A program made the translations under genes and the position numbers. A stretch of 64,000 nucleotides of DNA from Hahnella lacustris (GTDB lineage Bacteria > Pseudomonadota > Gammaproteobacteria > Burkholderiales > Burkholderiaceae_A), in assembly GCA_965194655.1 (NCBI GenBank), contig OZ239148.1:682001-746000 (forward strand), in the 5' to 3' direction. Of the stretch, positions 1 to 7,451 are shown piece after piece; positions within the stretch are counted from its first letter, which is position 1, and each line of letters starts with the position of its first letter. The notes below the pieces were generated by a model. That model made no database searches. It was given only the letters and a program-made list of their open reading frames with translations, and was not told the DNA's origin.

Positions 1-1
1 A

Positions 2-2521
2 GTCTGGCTCGCTTTGGAGGCGCTCAGTCAGGCCAGTCCAGAGCAGGCTCGAATTCAGTGCGAACAATGGGGCGTTCCTCCCTCGCGCATAGAGTCGTGT
101 GTGCGGGCAGCCCCTCATGTGTTTGAACGGCTCCTCATGAGCACGGAGCAACCCTTTGTCGGGACCTTTCATGCTTGGTATCTGCGCCTGCTGGCGTTTG
201 CCCCGATGGGTTTCTCCCGGCTCTCCCGACTCTCCCCCACTCAGCGGCCTACCCTGCTGCGAAGGCAGGCATGGCGGCGTTGGACTCAAAAACTGAATCC
301 CGATCAACGTGAGATGCTGGCTTGGCTCAGTCGGCAATTGGGTGCCTCTCGCCTACAACCCGCGCTCTGGTCGGCGGTTTCATGGGCGGGGCAGGTGGAG
401 TCTCATATGTCGGGCGGTTGGAGGTCGCTCACGCCAGAGCTCACCCCCGAGGACGCCGCCCGGGAGAATGACCTGGATCGACAGCGATGGGTCGAGGAGG
501 TGACGAACGATGCAAGTGATCTCGCTCAAGCATTTGGTGTGCTTGGGGAGGACCGCCGAGCCCATGCCGAGGCCTTTCTGATGCTCAGTGAAGGTGCCTC
601 GCAGGAGGTCGGCATCCCTGCACTCGAGAAACTGCTTCTCACAGAAGACAAAACAGCCCAGCCCGGGCGCAAGCAACAGCGGCTCAAGGCCACGCTCATT
701 CGAAAGCGAGATCGGGCGGCCTGGGCTGCGAGGATGCAGGACCCTGAGGCCCAGATCATTCTCTTTGTAGAGGGTCTGAACGCGCTGGCTCAACGTCGGT
801 CGCATCGCCTTCAGCAGGCGCGTCAATACGCGGTGATGACGCTGGCCGAAGGCTTGGCTCAGGCGTATGAAGGGGTCTGTGGGCTCATGGACGAGACCGA
901 TTTTGACGGCATCGAGGCTGCGGTACTTCAACTGCTGCGATCAGAGGACGGGCTCGAGATCCTCGCTCGCTGGGATTGTCGAACTCAACAGATTCTGGTG
1001 GATGAGTTTCAAGACACCAGCCCAGCTCAATGGGCACTCCTGCGCAGCTGGCTCGAAGCCCATGTCGGTTCTGATCGTCCACAAGCGAGCGCGCCGCGAG
1101 TCTTTCTGGTCGGAGATCCGAAGCAGTCCATCTATCAGTTTCGCGGGGGAGATCCCCGCGTCTTCGAGGCCGCACGGATCTGGCTCGAGCAGCGTTACGA
1201 GGCCGAGATTCTGGCCGCAGATCAGACCCGTCGGTGTGGGAAGGAGGTGGTGGATCTTCTCAATGCCGTCATGCCGGAGCTGATGAACACCGCTGGACAG
1301 CCCAGTCGATACCGCATTCACCAGACGGTCTCGCCTCCAACAGCAGGCGGCGTTTTCCACCTGCCACTGGTCCGAAAGGGGGCGGGGTCTGGGACAGAGC
1401 ACGCGCCCCTCGATTGGCTGCAGCGAGATTGGCTCAGCGAGCCGCGTAGCGCAAAAGGCCACTCTCCACATTTTGAGGAGGGGCAGCGCATTGCGGCCTT
1501 CCTGAGGCATATGCATGAGCACGGCCCCCAGCTCGCTTGGTCGAAGATGCGGGTTTTGGTTCGGGCCCGAACCCACCTCGCAGCCATCGAAGCAGCCTTG
1601 GCGGAGGCCTCGATTCCTTTTGTCAGTGACCGATCGGGAGGCCTGCTGGATGATCCCATCGTGCTTGATCTGCTGGCGCTCTGTCGCCTCATGGTTTATC
1701 CCTTCTCAGATCAGGACTTCGCACATGTGGCGTGCTCCCCACTGTTCGAGTGCCCGATACAAGAGTTGCCAAGATTGCTGACGGCGGCTCGAGCGCGAGG
1801 TCTGAGTGCACTCGACCATGTCATGACCCTTGACGACGCCGAGCTCGGCCCCCTCAACCCTGCTTGGGCGACGCTACAGGGTCGGCTCCGCGAGTGGCTT
1901 CGCCTCGCACAGAACCTGCCCATTCACGACTTTTTGAGTCGGGCGGTCGACCAGTCCGGTCTTGGAGAGACCCTGGGCCGTCGTCTGCCCGCCTTTCAGG
2001 CTGCACAAGCAGCAGCCAATCTCCAAGCCTTTCTCGGCTTTAGCCTTCAGTGGGAGGGAGGGCGTCAGCCCAGCCTGAGTCGATTTGTGCACGACCTGGA
2101 GGATCGTCGTTTCGGGGTTCAAGAGGAGCAGCCCGGTCTTGGGGTCCCGGACCAGCAATGGGATGCGGTCTCGTTACAGTCGCTCCATGCTGCAAAGGGC
2201 CTGGAGTCCGAGTTGGTTGTGCTGGCCTGTGCGGCGGCTGGTGGTCGAACGGACACGGCGCTGCGGTGGATTCCTGGATGGACGGAGGCCCGAGACCGGG
2301 TCGAGTTCCTCGATGCGTGGCTCTCCCAGGACTGGCTGAGCACGGAGCAGCTCGCTCGGCTTGAGCGTCAACATGCAGAGTCGCAGTCGGAGGCTGTGAA
2401 CCTGCTCTACGTGGCCATCACTCGAGCAAAGCGATATTTTGCGGTGAGTGGCGTCGAGGGCGATGGCGACTGGTACGCACAGGTGTCCGCTCATACCCAG
2501 GCTTGGGAATCGACCCCATGA
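2..2521 (+). CDS. UvrD/AddA-like DNA helicase, 5' end outside window
   Basis: Superfamily 1A helicase of the AddA/RecB type, expected to unwind DNA ends for recombinational repair. The frame is open to the left edge, so the true start and the Walker A motif lie upstream; a TTG at 14 is only the first in-window start-like codon. Visible motifs, numbered from that TTG: VDEFQDT (motif II, about residue 329), GDPKQSIYQFRGGDPR (motif III, about 367), LHAAKGLE (motif V, about 724) and YVAITRAKR (motif VI, about 799). AddA proteins normally continue into a C-terminal nuclease; here the frame stops about 30 residues after motif VI, and the nuclease sequence continues in another frame in the next gene, whose ATGs overlap this TGA. 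Helicase identity is secure; the AddA assignment is inferred. Confidence 0.88.
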   Translation, partial: VWLALEALSQASPEQARIQCEQWGVPPSRIESCVRAAPHVFERLLMSTEQPFVGTFHAWYLRLLAFAPMGFSRLSRLSPTQRPTLLRRQAWRRWTQKLNPDQREMLAWLSRQLGASRLQPALWSAVSWAGQVESHMSGGWRSLTPELTPEDAARENDLDRQRWVEEVTNDASDLAQAFGVLGEDRRAHAEAFLMLSEGASQEVGIPALEKLLLTEDKTAQPGRKQQRLKATLIRKRDRAAWAARMQDPEAQIILFVEGLNALAQRRSHRLQQARQYAVMTLAEGLAQAYEGVCGLMDETDFDGIEAAVLQLLRSEDGLEILARWDCRTQQILVDEFQDTSPAQWALLRSWLEAHVGSDRPQASAPRVFLVGDPKQSIYQFRGGDPRVFEAARIWLEQRYEAEILAADQTRRCGKEVVDLLNAVMPELMNTAGQPSRYRIHQTVSPPTAGGVFHLPLVRKGAGSGTEHAPLDWLQRDWLSEPRSAKGHSPHFEEGQRIAAFLRHMHEHGPQLAWSKMRVLVRARTHLAAIEAALAEASIPFVSDRSGGLLDDPIVLDLLALCRLMVYPFSDQDFAHVACSPLFECPIQELPRLLTAARARGLSALDHVMTLDDAELGPLNPAWATLQGRLREWLRLAQNLPIHDFLSRAVDQSGLGETLGRRLPAFQAAQAAANLQAFLGFSLQWEGGRQPSLSRFVHDLEDRRFGVQEEQPGLGVPDQQWDAVSLQSLHAAKGLESELVVLACAAAGGRTDTALRWIPGWTEARDRVEFLDAWLSQDWLSTEQLARLERQHAESQSEAVNLLYVAITRAKRYFAVSGVEGDGDWYAQVSAHTQAWESTP

Positions 2522-3078
2522 TGCCCCCGGAGTCACTCGCGCAACGCCAGGGGAGAGCCTTTCATGCCCTCATGGAGGCTTGGCGGCTGCTCGATCAAGA
2601 CGCTGAGCTGCCGCCTGTGGTGATGGCTGCGCGGCCCGTCTGGATGGCCCTGCTGATGAGCTTCTCGCTCTCCGTGGATGAGCAGATGGAGGTCCTTGCC
2701 CGAGCACAGGCTCTGGTGAAGCAAGGGGCGCTCAGGACACTGCTGGGGCTTCCCCCACCTGGAAGGTCCCTCTCGGCAGCATCGAGTCAGCTCTATCTTG
2801 AACGTGAATGGCTGCATGCCGATGGGCGATGGCTACGCCCCGACTGGGTCTGGGTTCAGGCAGGGCAGGGTGTGCGCGTGGTCGACTGGAAATGGGCGGT
2901 CCTGACTTCCGAGCAGGCCGACTATGGCCATCAACTCGGTGACTACGCAGCGCTGATGGCGCGGCACTTCCCGGGGCATCCCGTGGAAGCCCTCATCATC
3001 ACCTCACTCGGGGAAGTCTGGCGCCTCGAGGGCCAGGGCTTGGTACACTGCCAATCGGCGGGCCGCCCCGCATTGTGA
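2518..3078 (+). CDS. PD-(D/E)XK nuclease domain protein (AddA C-terminal-like)
   Basis: About 186 residues matching the nuclease end of AddA/RecB: an early GRAFHALMEAW helix (GxxxH motif), then RPDWVWV and VRVVDWKW (the D...DxK core), then QLGDYAALMA (the QxxxY region). Start: ATGATG at 2518-2523 overlaps the upstream TGA (2519-2521), so translational coupling is likely. An in-frame TTG at 2503 is possible but less plausible. Relative to the helicase the frame is shifted by -1, so this is either a real two-subunit split, a ribosomal frameshift, or a sequence error. The 3' end overlaps the SRP RNA gene. Presumed role: DNA-end resection together with the helicase. Confidence 0.8.
   Translation: MMPPESLAQRQGRAFHALMEAWRLLDQDAELPPVVMAARPVWMALLMSFSLSVDEQMEVLARAQALVKQGALRTLLGLPPPGRSLSAASSQLYLEREWLHADGRWLRPDWVWVQAGQGVRVVDWKWAVLTSEQADYGHQLGDYAALMARHFPGHPVEALIITSLGEVWRLEGQGLVHCQSAGRPAL
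3041..3049 (+). promoter_or_regulatory. Extended -10 promoter for SRP RNA
   Basis: TGG followed by TACACT (hexamer 3044-3049) forms an extended -10, ending 7 nt before the first paired base of the RNA at 3057. No good -35 is visible at the expected distance. It lies inside the nuclease coding sequence. Confidence 0.5.
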
Positions 3079-3152
3079 GTTCGTGAACCTGGTCAGGTCG
3101 GGAACGAAGCAGCCACAGCGGAGCCTTGCAAGTGCCGGGGGTCCGGCTCGCC
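3057..3152 (+). ncRNA. ffs: 4.5S RNA, signal recognition particle RNA
   Basis: The RNA scaffold of the signal recognition particle, which binds Ffh and targets membrane proteins to the translocon. The conserved Ffh-binding tip is visible at 3091-3114 (GGTCAGGTC, then GAAGCAGCC) and the returning strand at 3133-3140 (GTGCCGGG). The ends close in a 9-bp helix: GGCGGGCCG at 3057-3065 with CGGCTCGCC at 3144-3152 (one G-U pair). Placement directly before dnaX is typical of betaproteobacteria. Its first 22 bases lie within the 3' end of the upstream nuclease gene. Exact ends may extend a few bases. Confidence 0.9.
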
Positions 3153-3174
3153 CCCTCTTCCTCACTGTTGAGCC

Positions 3175-4833
3175 ATGCCCAATCTCCTCTTTGACGACCT
3201 TGCCCCCCCCACACAGAGCCTGAGCCCTGTGGTGTTGGCGCGTAAGTATCGCCCCCGTCAATTCGGTTCAGTGGTCGGGCAGGACGCTGTGGTCAAGGCA
3301 CTCCAGCATGCGCTCAGAACGGGACGCATGCACCATGCCTACTTGCTGACAGGCGCGCGAGGCGTCGGTAAAACGACCATTGCGCGCATTCTGGCCAAGG
3401 CCTTGAATTGTGAGACTGGTGTGACTGAAGAGCCTTGTGGGCAATGCTCGGTCTGTCAGGAGGTGGATCGTGGGCGATTCGTGGACTACCTTGAGATAGA
3501 TGCTGCATCGAATCGAGGGGTGGGCGACATTCAAGAAGTGCTCGAGCAGTCTCGCTTCGCTCCCACCTCGGGTCGAACCAAGGTCATCGTCATCGACGAA
3601 GTACACATGCTCTCGGGGCATGCATTCAATGCCATGCTCAAGACCTTAGAGGAACCACCAGAACGCGTCCTCTTTGTTCTCGCCACCACAGACCCACAGA
3701 AAATTCCCGTCACGGTACTGTCTCGCTGCCTTCAGTTTGGGCTGAAGAACCTCCGTCGGGATGTCCTTTCGGCACACCTCGCCTTCGTTCTGGGGCAAGA
3801 GGGCGTGGTCTTTGAGGCCCCTGCCATCGATGCGCTTGCTCGTGCCGCGCGAGGCAGCGTACGCGATGCGCTCTCGCTCACAGATCAGGCCATTGCACAT
3901 GGTGGTGGCTCAGTGACCACGTCGGCTGTCGAGCAAATGCTGGGCCTGGTCGGCCGTGAGGCATTGCTTTCGCTTGCTCTGGCTCTGGCGCAAGGGCGTC
4001 CTGCAGACGCCATCACCTCAGCAGAACACCTGATGGCCTCAGGCGCAACTGCAGACGCCATTCTCGACGACCTCGCCCGGCTCTACCACGAGCGCATTGT
4101 CCTGGGCGTTCTGGGCCAAGACCCGAGCGTTCCGCCCGAGCCTGAGCTCCTCTCTCTGTCGCAGCATCTTTCTGACGAGGACGCGCAGCTGGCGTACCAG
4201 ATTGCCACGCTCGGGCGCCGAGACTTGGTGCTCGCCCCCGATGAGCAGACTGGCCTTCAAATGACCATTCTGCGCATCGCGGCGTTTACGCCAGAGGGGG
4301 CGGCCGCTTCACCACCCGCTACGTCAGCCAAGGCTGCCCCCAAGCCCAGTGCAGCACCCTTTCGGGCTCCGGTCGAGTCAACCTCGGCACTCCCGCTGTC
4401 CGCAGTGACCCCCGAATCTTGGCCGGAGCTCATGAAGAAGCTCCGACTCACGGGCCTGGCCCGTCAGTTTGCACAGCAATCCGCGCTGCTCACGTGCGAC
4501 GTCGCTCAAGGACGAACGCTCCACGCGGCGGTCCCCATTGCAGCACTTGCCGACCCCGAGCTCATCGAGCGGGTTCAGGCGGCGCTCTCAGACCTTCTCG
4601 GTCAGGGCATTCGCCTGAAGGTAGAGGTCCGCGCAGCCGAGGCTCCCACCGCGGCTATTCAAGATGCGGCTCTGGCAGCAGAACGGCAGTCCAAGGCCGA
4701 GCAGGCGATCGCGCAATCCCCAGTGGTCCAGGCTTTCGTTGAAGCCTTTGACGCCACCCTCATTCCCGGCTCTGTGAAGTGGGCGGGGCCAGACTCAGAA
4801 TCATCCCCTCAAGACCAAGGAGTTTCATCATGA
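3175..4833 (+). CDS. dnaX: DNA polymerase III subunits tau/gamma
   Basis: Clamp-loader ATPase that loads the beta sliding clamp and couples the polymerase cores. 552 residues. Walker A GARGVGKT at about 60-67, a four-cysteine zinc module at about 79-94 (CETG...CGQCSVC), the Walker B box VIDEVHML at about 140, and sensor 1 region LATTDPQKIP. The C-terminal third is Ala/Pro-rich and then resembles the tau polymerase-binding region. I see no A-rich slippery heptamer that would make the short gamma form as in E. coli. The stop overlaps the next gene's start (ATGA), so it is translationally coupled to ybaB, the usual dnaX-ybaB-recR order. Confidence 0.96.
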   Translation: MPNLLFDDLAPPTQSLSPVVLARKYRPRQFGSVVGQDAVVKALQHALRTGRMHHAYLLTGARGVGKTTIARILAKALNCETGVTEEPCGQCSVCQEVDRGRFVDYLEIDAASNRGVGDIQEVLEQSRFAPTSGRTKVIVIDEVHMLSGHAFNAMLKTLEEPPERVLFVLATTDPQKIPVTVLSRCLQFGLKNLRRDVLSAHLAFVLGQEGVVFEAPAIDALARAARGSVRDALSLTDQAIAHGGGSVTTSAVEQMLGLVGREALLSLALALAQGRPADAITSAEHLMASGATADAILDDLARLYHERIVLGVLGQDPSVPPEPELLSLSQHLSDEDAQLAYQIATLGRRDLVLAPDEQTGLQMTILRIAAFTPEGAAASPPATSAKAAPKPSAAPFRAPVESTSALPLSAVTPESWPELMKKLRLTGLARQFAQQSALLTCDVAQGRTLHAAVPIAALADPELIERVQAALSDLLGQGIRLKVEVRAAEAPTAAIQDAALAAERQSKAEQAIAQSPVVQAFVEAFDATLIPGSVKWAGPDSESSPQDQGVSS

Positions 4834-5159
4834 TGAAAGGACAGCTGGCTGGACTGATGCGTCAGGCCCAGCAGGTACAAGAGAAGATCAAAAAGGCGCA
4901 GGACGCACTGGCCGACATGGTGGTCGAGGGCCAGGCCGGCTCAGGCCTGGTCAAGGTCCAGCTCACGGGTAAGCATGAGCTCAAGTCCGTCACGATCGAC
5001 CCCAGCCTCATGACGACCGATGCCGATGACCGCGAAACCCTTCAAGATCTCATCATTGCAGCGGTGAATGATGCCGCCCAGCGGGTTGAGCAAGAGAGCA
5101 ACTCGCGCATGTCGGCAGCGACAGCCGGAATGCCTCTTCCCCCTGGCTTTAAGTTTTAG
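4830..5159 (+). CDS. ybaB: YbaB/EbfC family nucleoid-associated protein
   Basis: Small DNA-binding protein (about 109 residues) that forms a tweezer-like dimer and is almost always encoded between dnaX and recR. The start is ATG at 4830 (or the adjacent ATG at 4833), with AAGGAG at 4817-4822; a longer frame from 4779 would run inside dnaX without support. Residues near the N-terminus (GQLAGLMRQAQQVQEK) form the family's basic amphipathic helix, and the C-terminus ends in the typical GMPLPPGFKF tail. Confidence 0.94.
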   Translation: MMKGQLAGLMRQAQQVQEKIKKAQDALADMVVEGQAGSGLVKVQLTGKHELKSVTIDPSLMTTDADDRETLQDLIIAAVNDAAQRVEQESNSRMSAATAGMPLPPGFKF

Positions 5160-5165
5160 CGCAGC

Positions 5166-5795
5166 TTGGCTGAACGCGCTCTGGCCGTCTCTCCCCCCGC
5201 GCTTTTGGCGCTGGCTGATGCATTTGCTCGGCTCCCGGGGGTTGGCCCAAAGACGGCGCAGCGCATGGCCTTGCACCTGCTGCAGCACGACCGTCCGGGA
5301 GCCGAGCTGCTGGGCCGAAGCCTGATGCAGGCTCTGGAGACCATTGGCCATTGCAGCCAGTGCAACACGTTTACAGACCAGCCCATCTGCGCCGTATGCG
5401 CCAGTAGTGACCGAGACCCAGGTGTGCTGTGTGTGGTCGAAACCCCGGCCGACCTGATGGTTCTGGAGCAGACACAGAGTTTTAGGGGACAGTACTTTGT
5501 GCTGATGGGCCGACTCTCCCCACTTGACGGAGTTGGGCCGAGAGACATTCATCTGGAGCGCTTACTGGTGCGTGCGTCCGATCCTCGAGTTCAAGAGGTC
5601 TTGATTGCAACCAACTTCACCCCGGAGGGAGAGGCCACTGCGCACGCCATCGAGGTGCTTTTATCTTCTCAGAGCTGGGGAGCAGAGAAGCGGGTCAGTC
5701 GGCTGGCCCGAGGCGTCCCTGTTGGGGGCGAACTGGAGTACGTAGACCTGGGCACCATTGCTCAGGCGGTTCGTGATCGAAAACCACTTGACTAA
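5166..5795 (+). CDS. recR: Recombination mediator RecR
   Basis: RecR works with RecO (and RecF) to load RecA onto SSB-coated single-stranded DNA at gaps. 209 residues, normal length. Helix-hairpin-helix LPGVGPKTAQR at 23-33, Cys4 zinc finger with C63, C66, C75 and C78, then the Toprim domain (LCVVETPADLMVLEQT and following) and the conserved GVPVGGELEYVD near the C-terminus. TTG start at 5166, 6 bases after the ybaB stop, so cotranscribed with dnaX-ybaB. Confidence 0.96.
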   Translation: MAERALAVSPPALLALADAFARLPGVGPKTAQRMALHLLQHDRPGAELLGRSLMQALETIGHCSQCNTFTDQPICAVCASSDRDPGVLCVVETPADLMVLEQTQSFRGQYFVLMGRLSPLDGVGPRDIHLERLLVRASDPRVQEVLIATNFTPEGEATAHAIEVLLSSQSWGAEKRVSRLARGVPVGGELEYVDLGTIAQAVRDRKPLD

Positions 5796-5825
5796 ACGAT
5801 AGGCGCCCACAAGGAGGGTTGAGCA

Positions 5826-6206
5826 ATGGATCTCGTGCACTGGTGTTTGCTGATCATGGGCCTTCTGCCCATTGTGTGTGCAGGTATTTCGAAGGCAGGG
5901 GCTCGGAGTTACGACAATCGGAACCCCCGTGAGTGGCTGGCCGCGCAGGAGGGCTACCGAAAGCGTGCGGTTGCAGCCCAGCAAAACAGCTGGGAGGCAT
6001 TTGCTTTTTTCACAGCGGCGATGGTCGTGGCAACCGCGACGCAAGCCCCGCTTGATGCCCTCGAAAATCTCACGGCTTATGTGGTGCTGGCGCGGATCGC
6101 CTACATCGTCTGTTACGTCGCAGATTGGCATCTGGCCCGAACCCTGAGCTGGACCGTTGGCTTTGGGGTCACCATTGCCATCTTCTTTGCGGGGCCTCCT
6201 TTATAA
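5826..6206 (+). CDS. MAPEG family membrane protein
   Basis: Integral membrane protein of 126 residues with about four hydrophobic helices, fitting the MAPEG family (glutathione/eicosanoid-metabolism-like proteins whose bacterial function is mostly unknown). Visible family features are NPREWLAAQEGYRKRA after helix 1 and NSWEAFAFFTAA at the start of helix 2, followed by a LARIAYIVCYVADW helix. AGGAGG-like sequence precedes ATG 5826. The stop TAA (6204-6206) lies within the likely -10 element of carA. Confidence 0.85.
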   Translation: MDLVHWCLLIMGLLPIVCAGISKAGARSYDNRNPREWLAAQEGYRKRAVAAQQNSWEAFAFFTAAMVVATATQAPLDALENLTAYVVLARIAYIVCYVADWHLARTLSWTVGFGVTIAIFFAGPPL

Positions 6207-6226
6207 TTGGCGAAATCGTCAAGGAG
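6202..6226 (+). promoter_or_regulatory. -10 box and Shine-Dalgarno of carA
   Basis: A perfect TATAAT (6202-6207) overlaps the upstream stop codon; transcription would begin near 6213. AAGGAG at 6221-6226 lies 7 bases before TTG 6234 and decides that start over the TTG at 6207, which would sit in the -10 itself. No convincing -35 is seen. Confidence 0.5.
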
Positions 6227-6233
6227 TCTCGCG

Positions 6234-7451
6234 TTGCAGCTCAGTCAGCTGCTGGCCTCGGCGCATGCCGACACAGCCAGCCCCAGTGTTTTACCCCCAG
6301 TTTCGCGCCTCCCTGCTGTTCTCGCCCTCGCCGACGGCACCCTATTTGAAGGGGAGTCTATTGGTGCGGCTGGCCAGACACAGGGGGAGGTTGTCTTCAA
6401 TACAGCGCTCACGGGTTATCAGGAGATCCTGACCGACCCCAGCTACTGCCAGCAGATTGTCACGCTGACCTACCCGCACATTGGCAACACAGGATGGAAC
6501 CCGGAAGACGACGAGTCGTCTGGCATCCAAGCCGCTGGTCTGGTCATTCGAGACATCTCGCCCGTGGCATCGAATTTCCGGTCCACAGAAACCCTTCAAC
6601 AGGCGCTTCAGGCTCGAGGCATCGTGGCCATCAGCGGCGTCGATACCCGCGCCTTGACTCGCCATCTGCGCGACCATGGCGCCCAGTCTGGGGCCATTGT
6701 TGCCGCACACGCTGCTCAGGAGGGGCTGGAGGCCTTGCGCTCGCGAGCCTTGTCAGCAGCTCGAGCCTGTCCGAGCCTTGTGGGTCAGGATCTGGCCAAG
6801 AAGGTCAGCACCGCAGAGCCCTATGCGTGGGCCGAAAGCGTCTGGGAACTGGGTCATGGCCATCTTCCAGCGCCCCAAGCGCTGCACCATGTGGTCGCCT
6901 ACGACTTCGGGGTGAAGCGAAACATCCTCCGGCTGTTGGTTGCGGGGGGCTGTCGCGTGACGGTGGTGCCAGCCACCACCTCGTTTGATGCCGCCATGGC
7001 GTTGCAGCCCGATGGCCTCTTTCTCTCGAATGGCCCTGGAGACCCAGAGCCCTGCGACTACGCCATTGCCGTCGCTCGTCAGGCCATGGAGGCGAAGGTG
7101 CCGCTGTTTGGCATCTGTCTGGGGCACCAGATCATGGCGCTGGCTGCCGGCGCCAAGACCCTTAAGATGAAGTTTGGCCACCACGGGGGCAATCACCCGG
7201 TGCAAGACCTCCAGACCAAGAGAGTCTTTATCACTGCCCAGAACCATGGCTTCGCGGTCGATGCCAGCAGCCTGCCCGATCACCTAGAGGTGAGCCATGT
7301 CTCCCTCTTCGATGGGTCCATTCAGGGCCTGCGTCACAAGCACGCGCCGGCCTTCTGCTTCCAAGGCCATCCTGAGGCCAGCCCTGGTCCTCACGACATT
7401 CTTCCTTTGTTCGAGCAGTTCTTTGAGTCCATGAGGACGCGTCATGCCTAA
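6234..7451 (+). CDS. carA: Carbamoyl-phosphate synthase small subunit
   Basis: Glutamine amidotransferase subunit; hydrolyses glutamine and passes ammonia to CarB for carbamoyl phosphate used in arginine and pyrimidine synthesis. About 405 residues from TTG 6234. Class I amidotransferase triad: Cys295 in LFGICLGHQ, then His and Glu in GHPEASPGPHD near the end. The N-terminal domain has LADGTLFEGESIG and the GEVVFNTALTGYQE signature. It carries about 25 residues before the canonical beginning, even with the shorter start. Overlaps carB by 8 bases, so the two subunits are coupled. Confidence 0.96.
   Translation: MQLSQLLASAHADTASPSVLPPVSRLPAVLALADGTLFEGESIGAAGQTQGEVVFNTALTGYQEILTDPSYCQQIVTLTYPHIGNTGWNPEDDESSGIQAAGLVIRDISPVASNFRSTETLQQALQARGIVAISGVDTRALTRHLRDHGAQSGAIVAAHAAQEGLEALRSRALSAARACPSLVGQDLAKKVSTAEPYAWAESVWELGHGHLPAPQALHHVVAYDFGVKRNILRLLVAGGCRVTVVPATTSFDAAMALQPDGLFLSNGPGDPEPCDYAIAVARQAMEAKVPLFGICLGHQIMALAAGAKTLKMKFGHHGGNHPVQDLQTKRVFITAQNHGFAVDASSLPDHLEVSHVSLFDGSIQGLRHKHAPAFCFQGHPEASPGPHDILPLFEQFFESMRTRHA

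Noticed and set aside
3175..4833. Programmed -1 frameshift in dnaX to make gamma
   Set aside because: No A AAA AAG-like slippery heptamer found in the expected region; gamma is not predicted.
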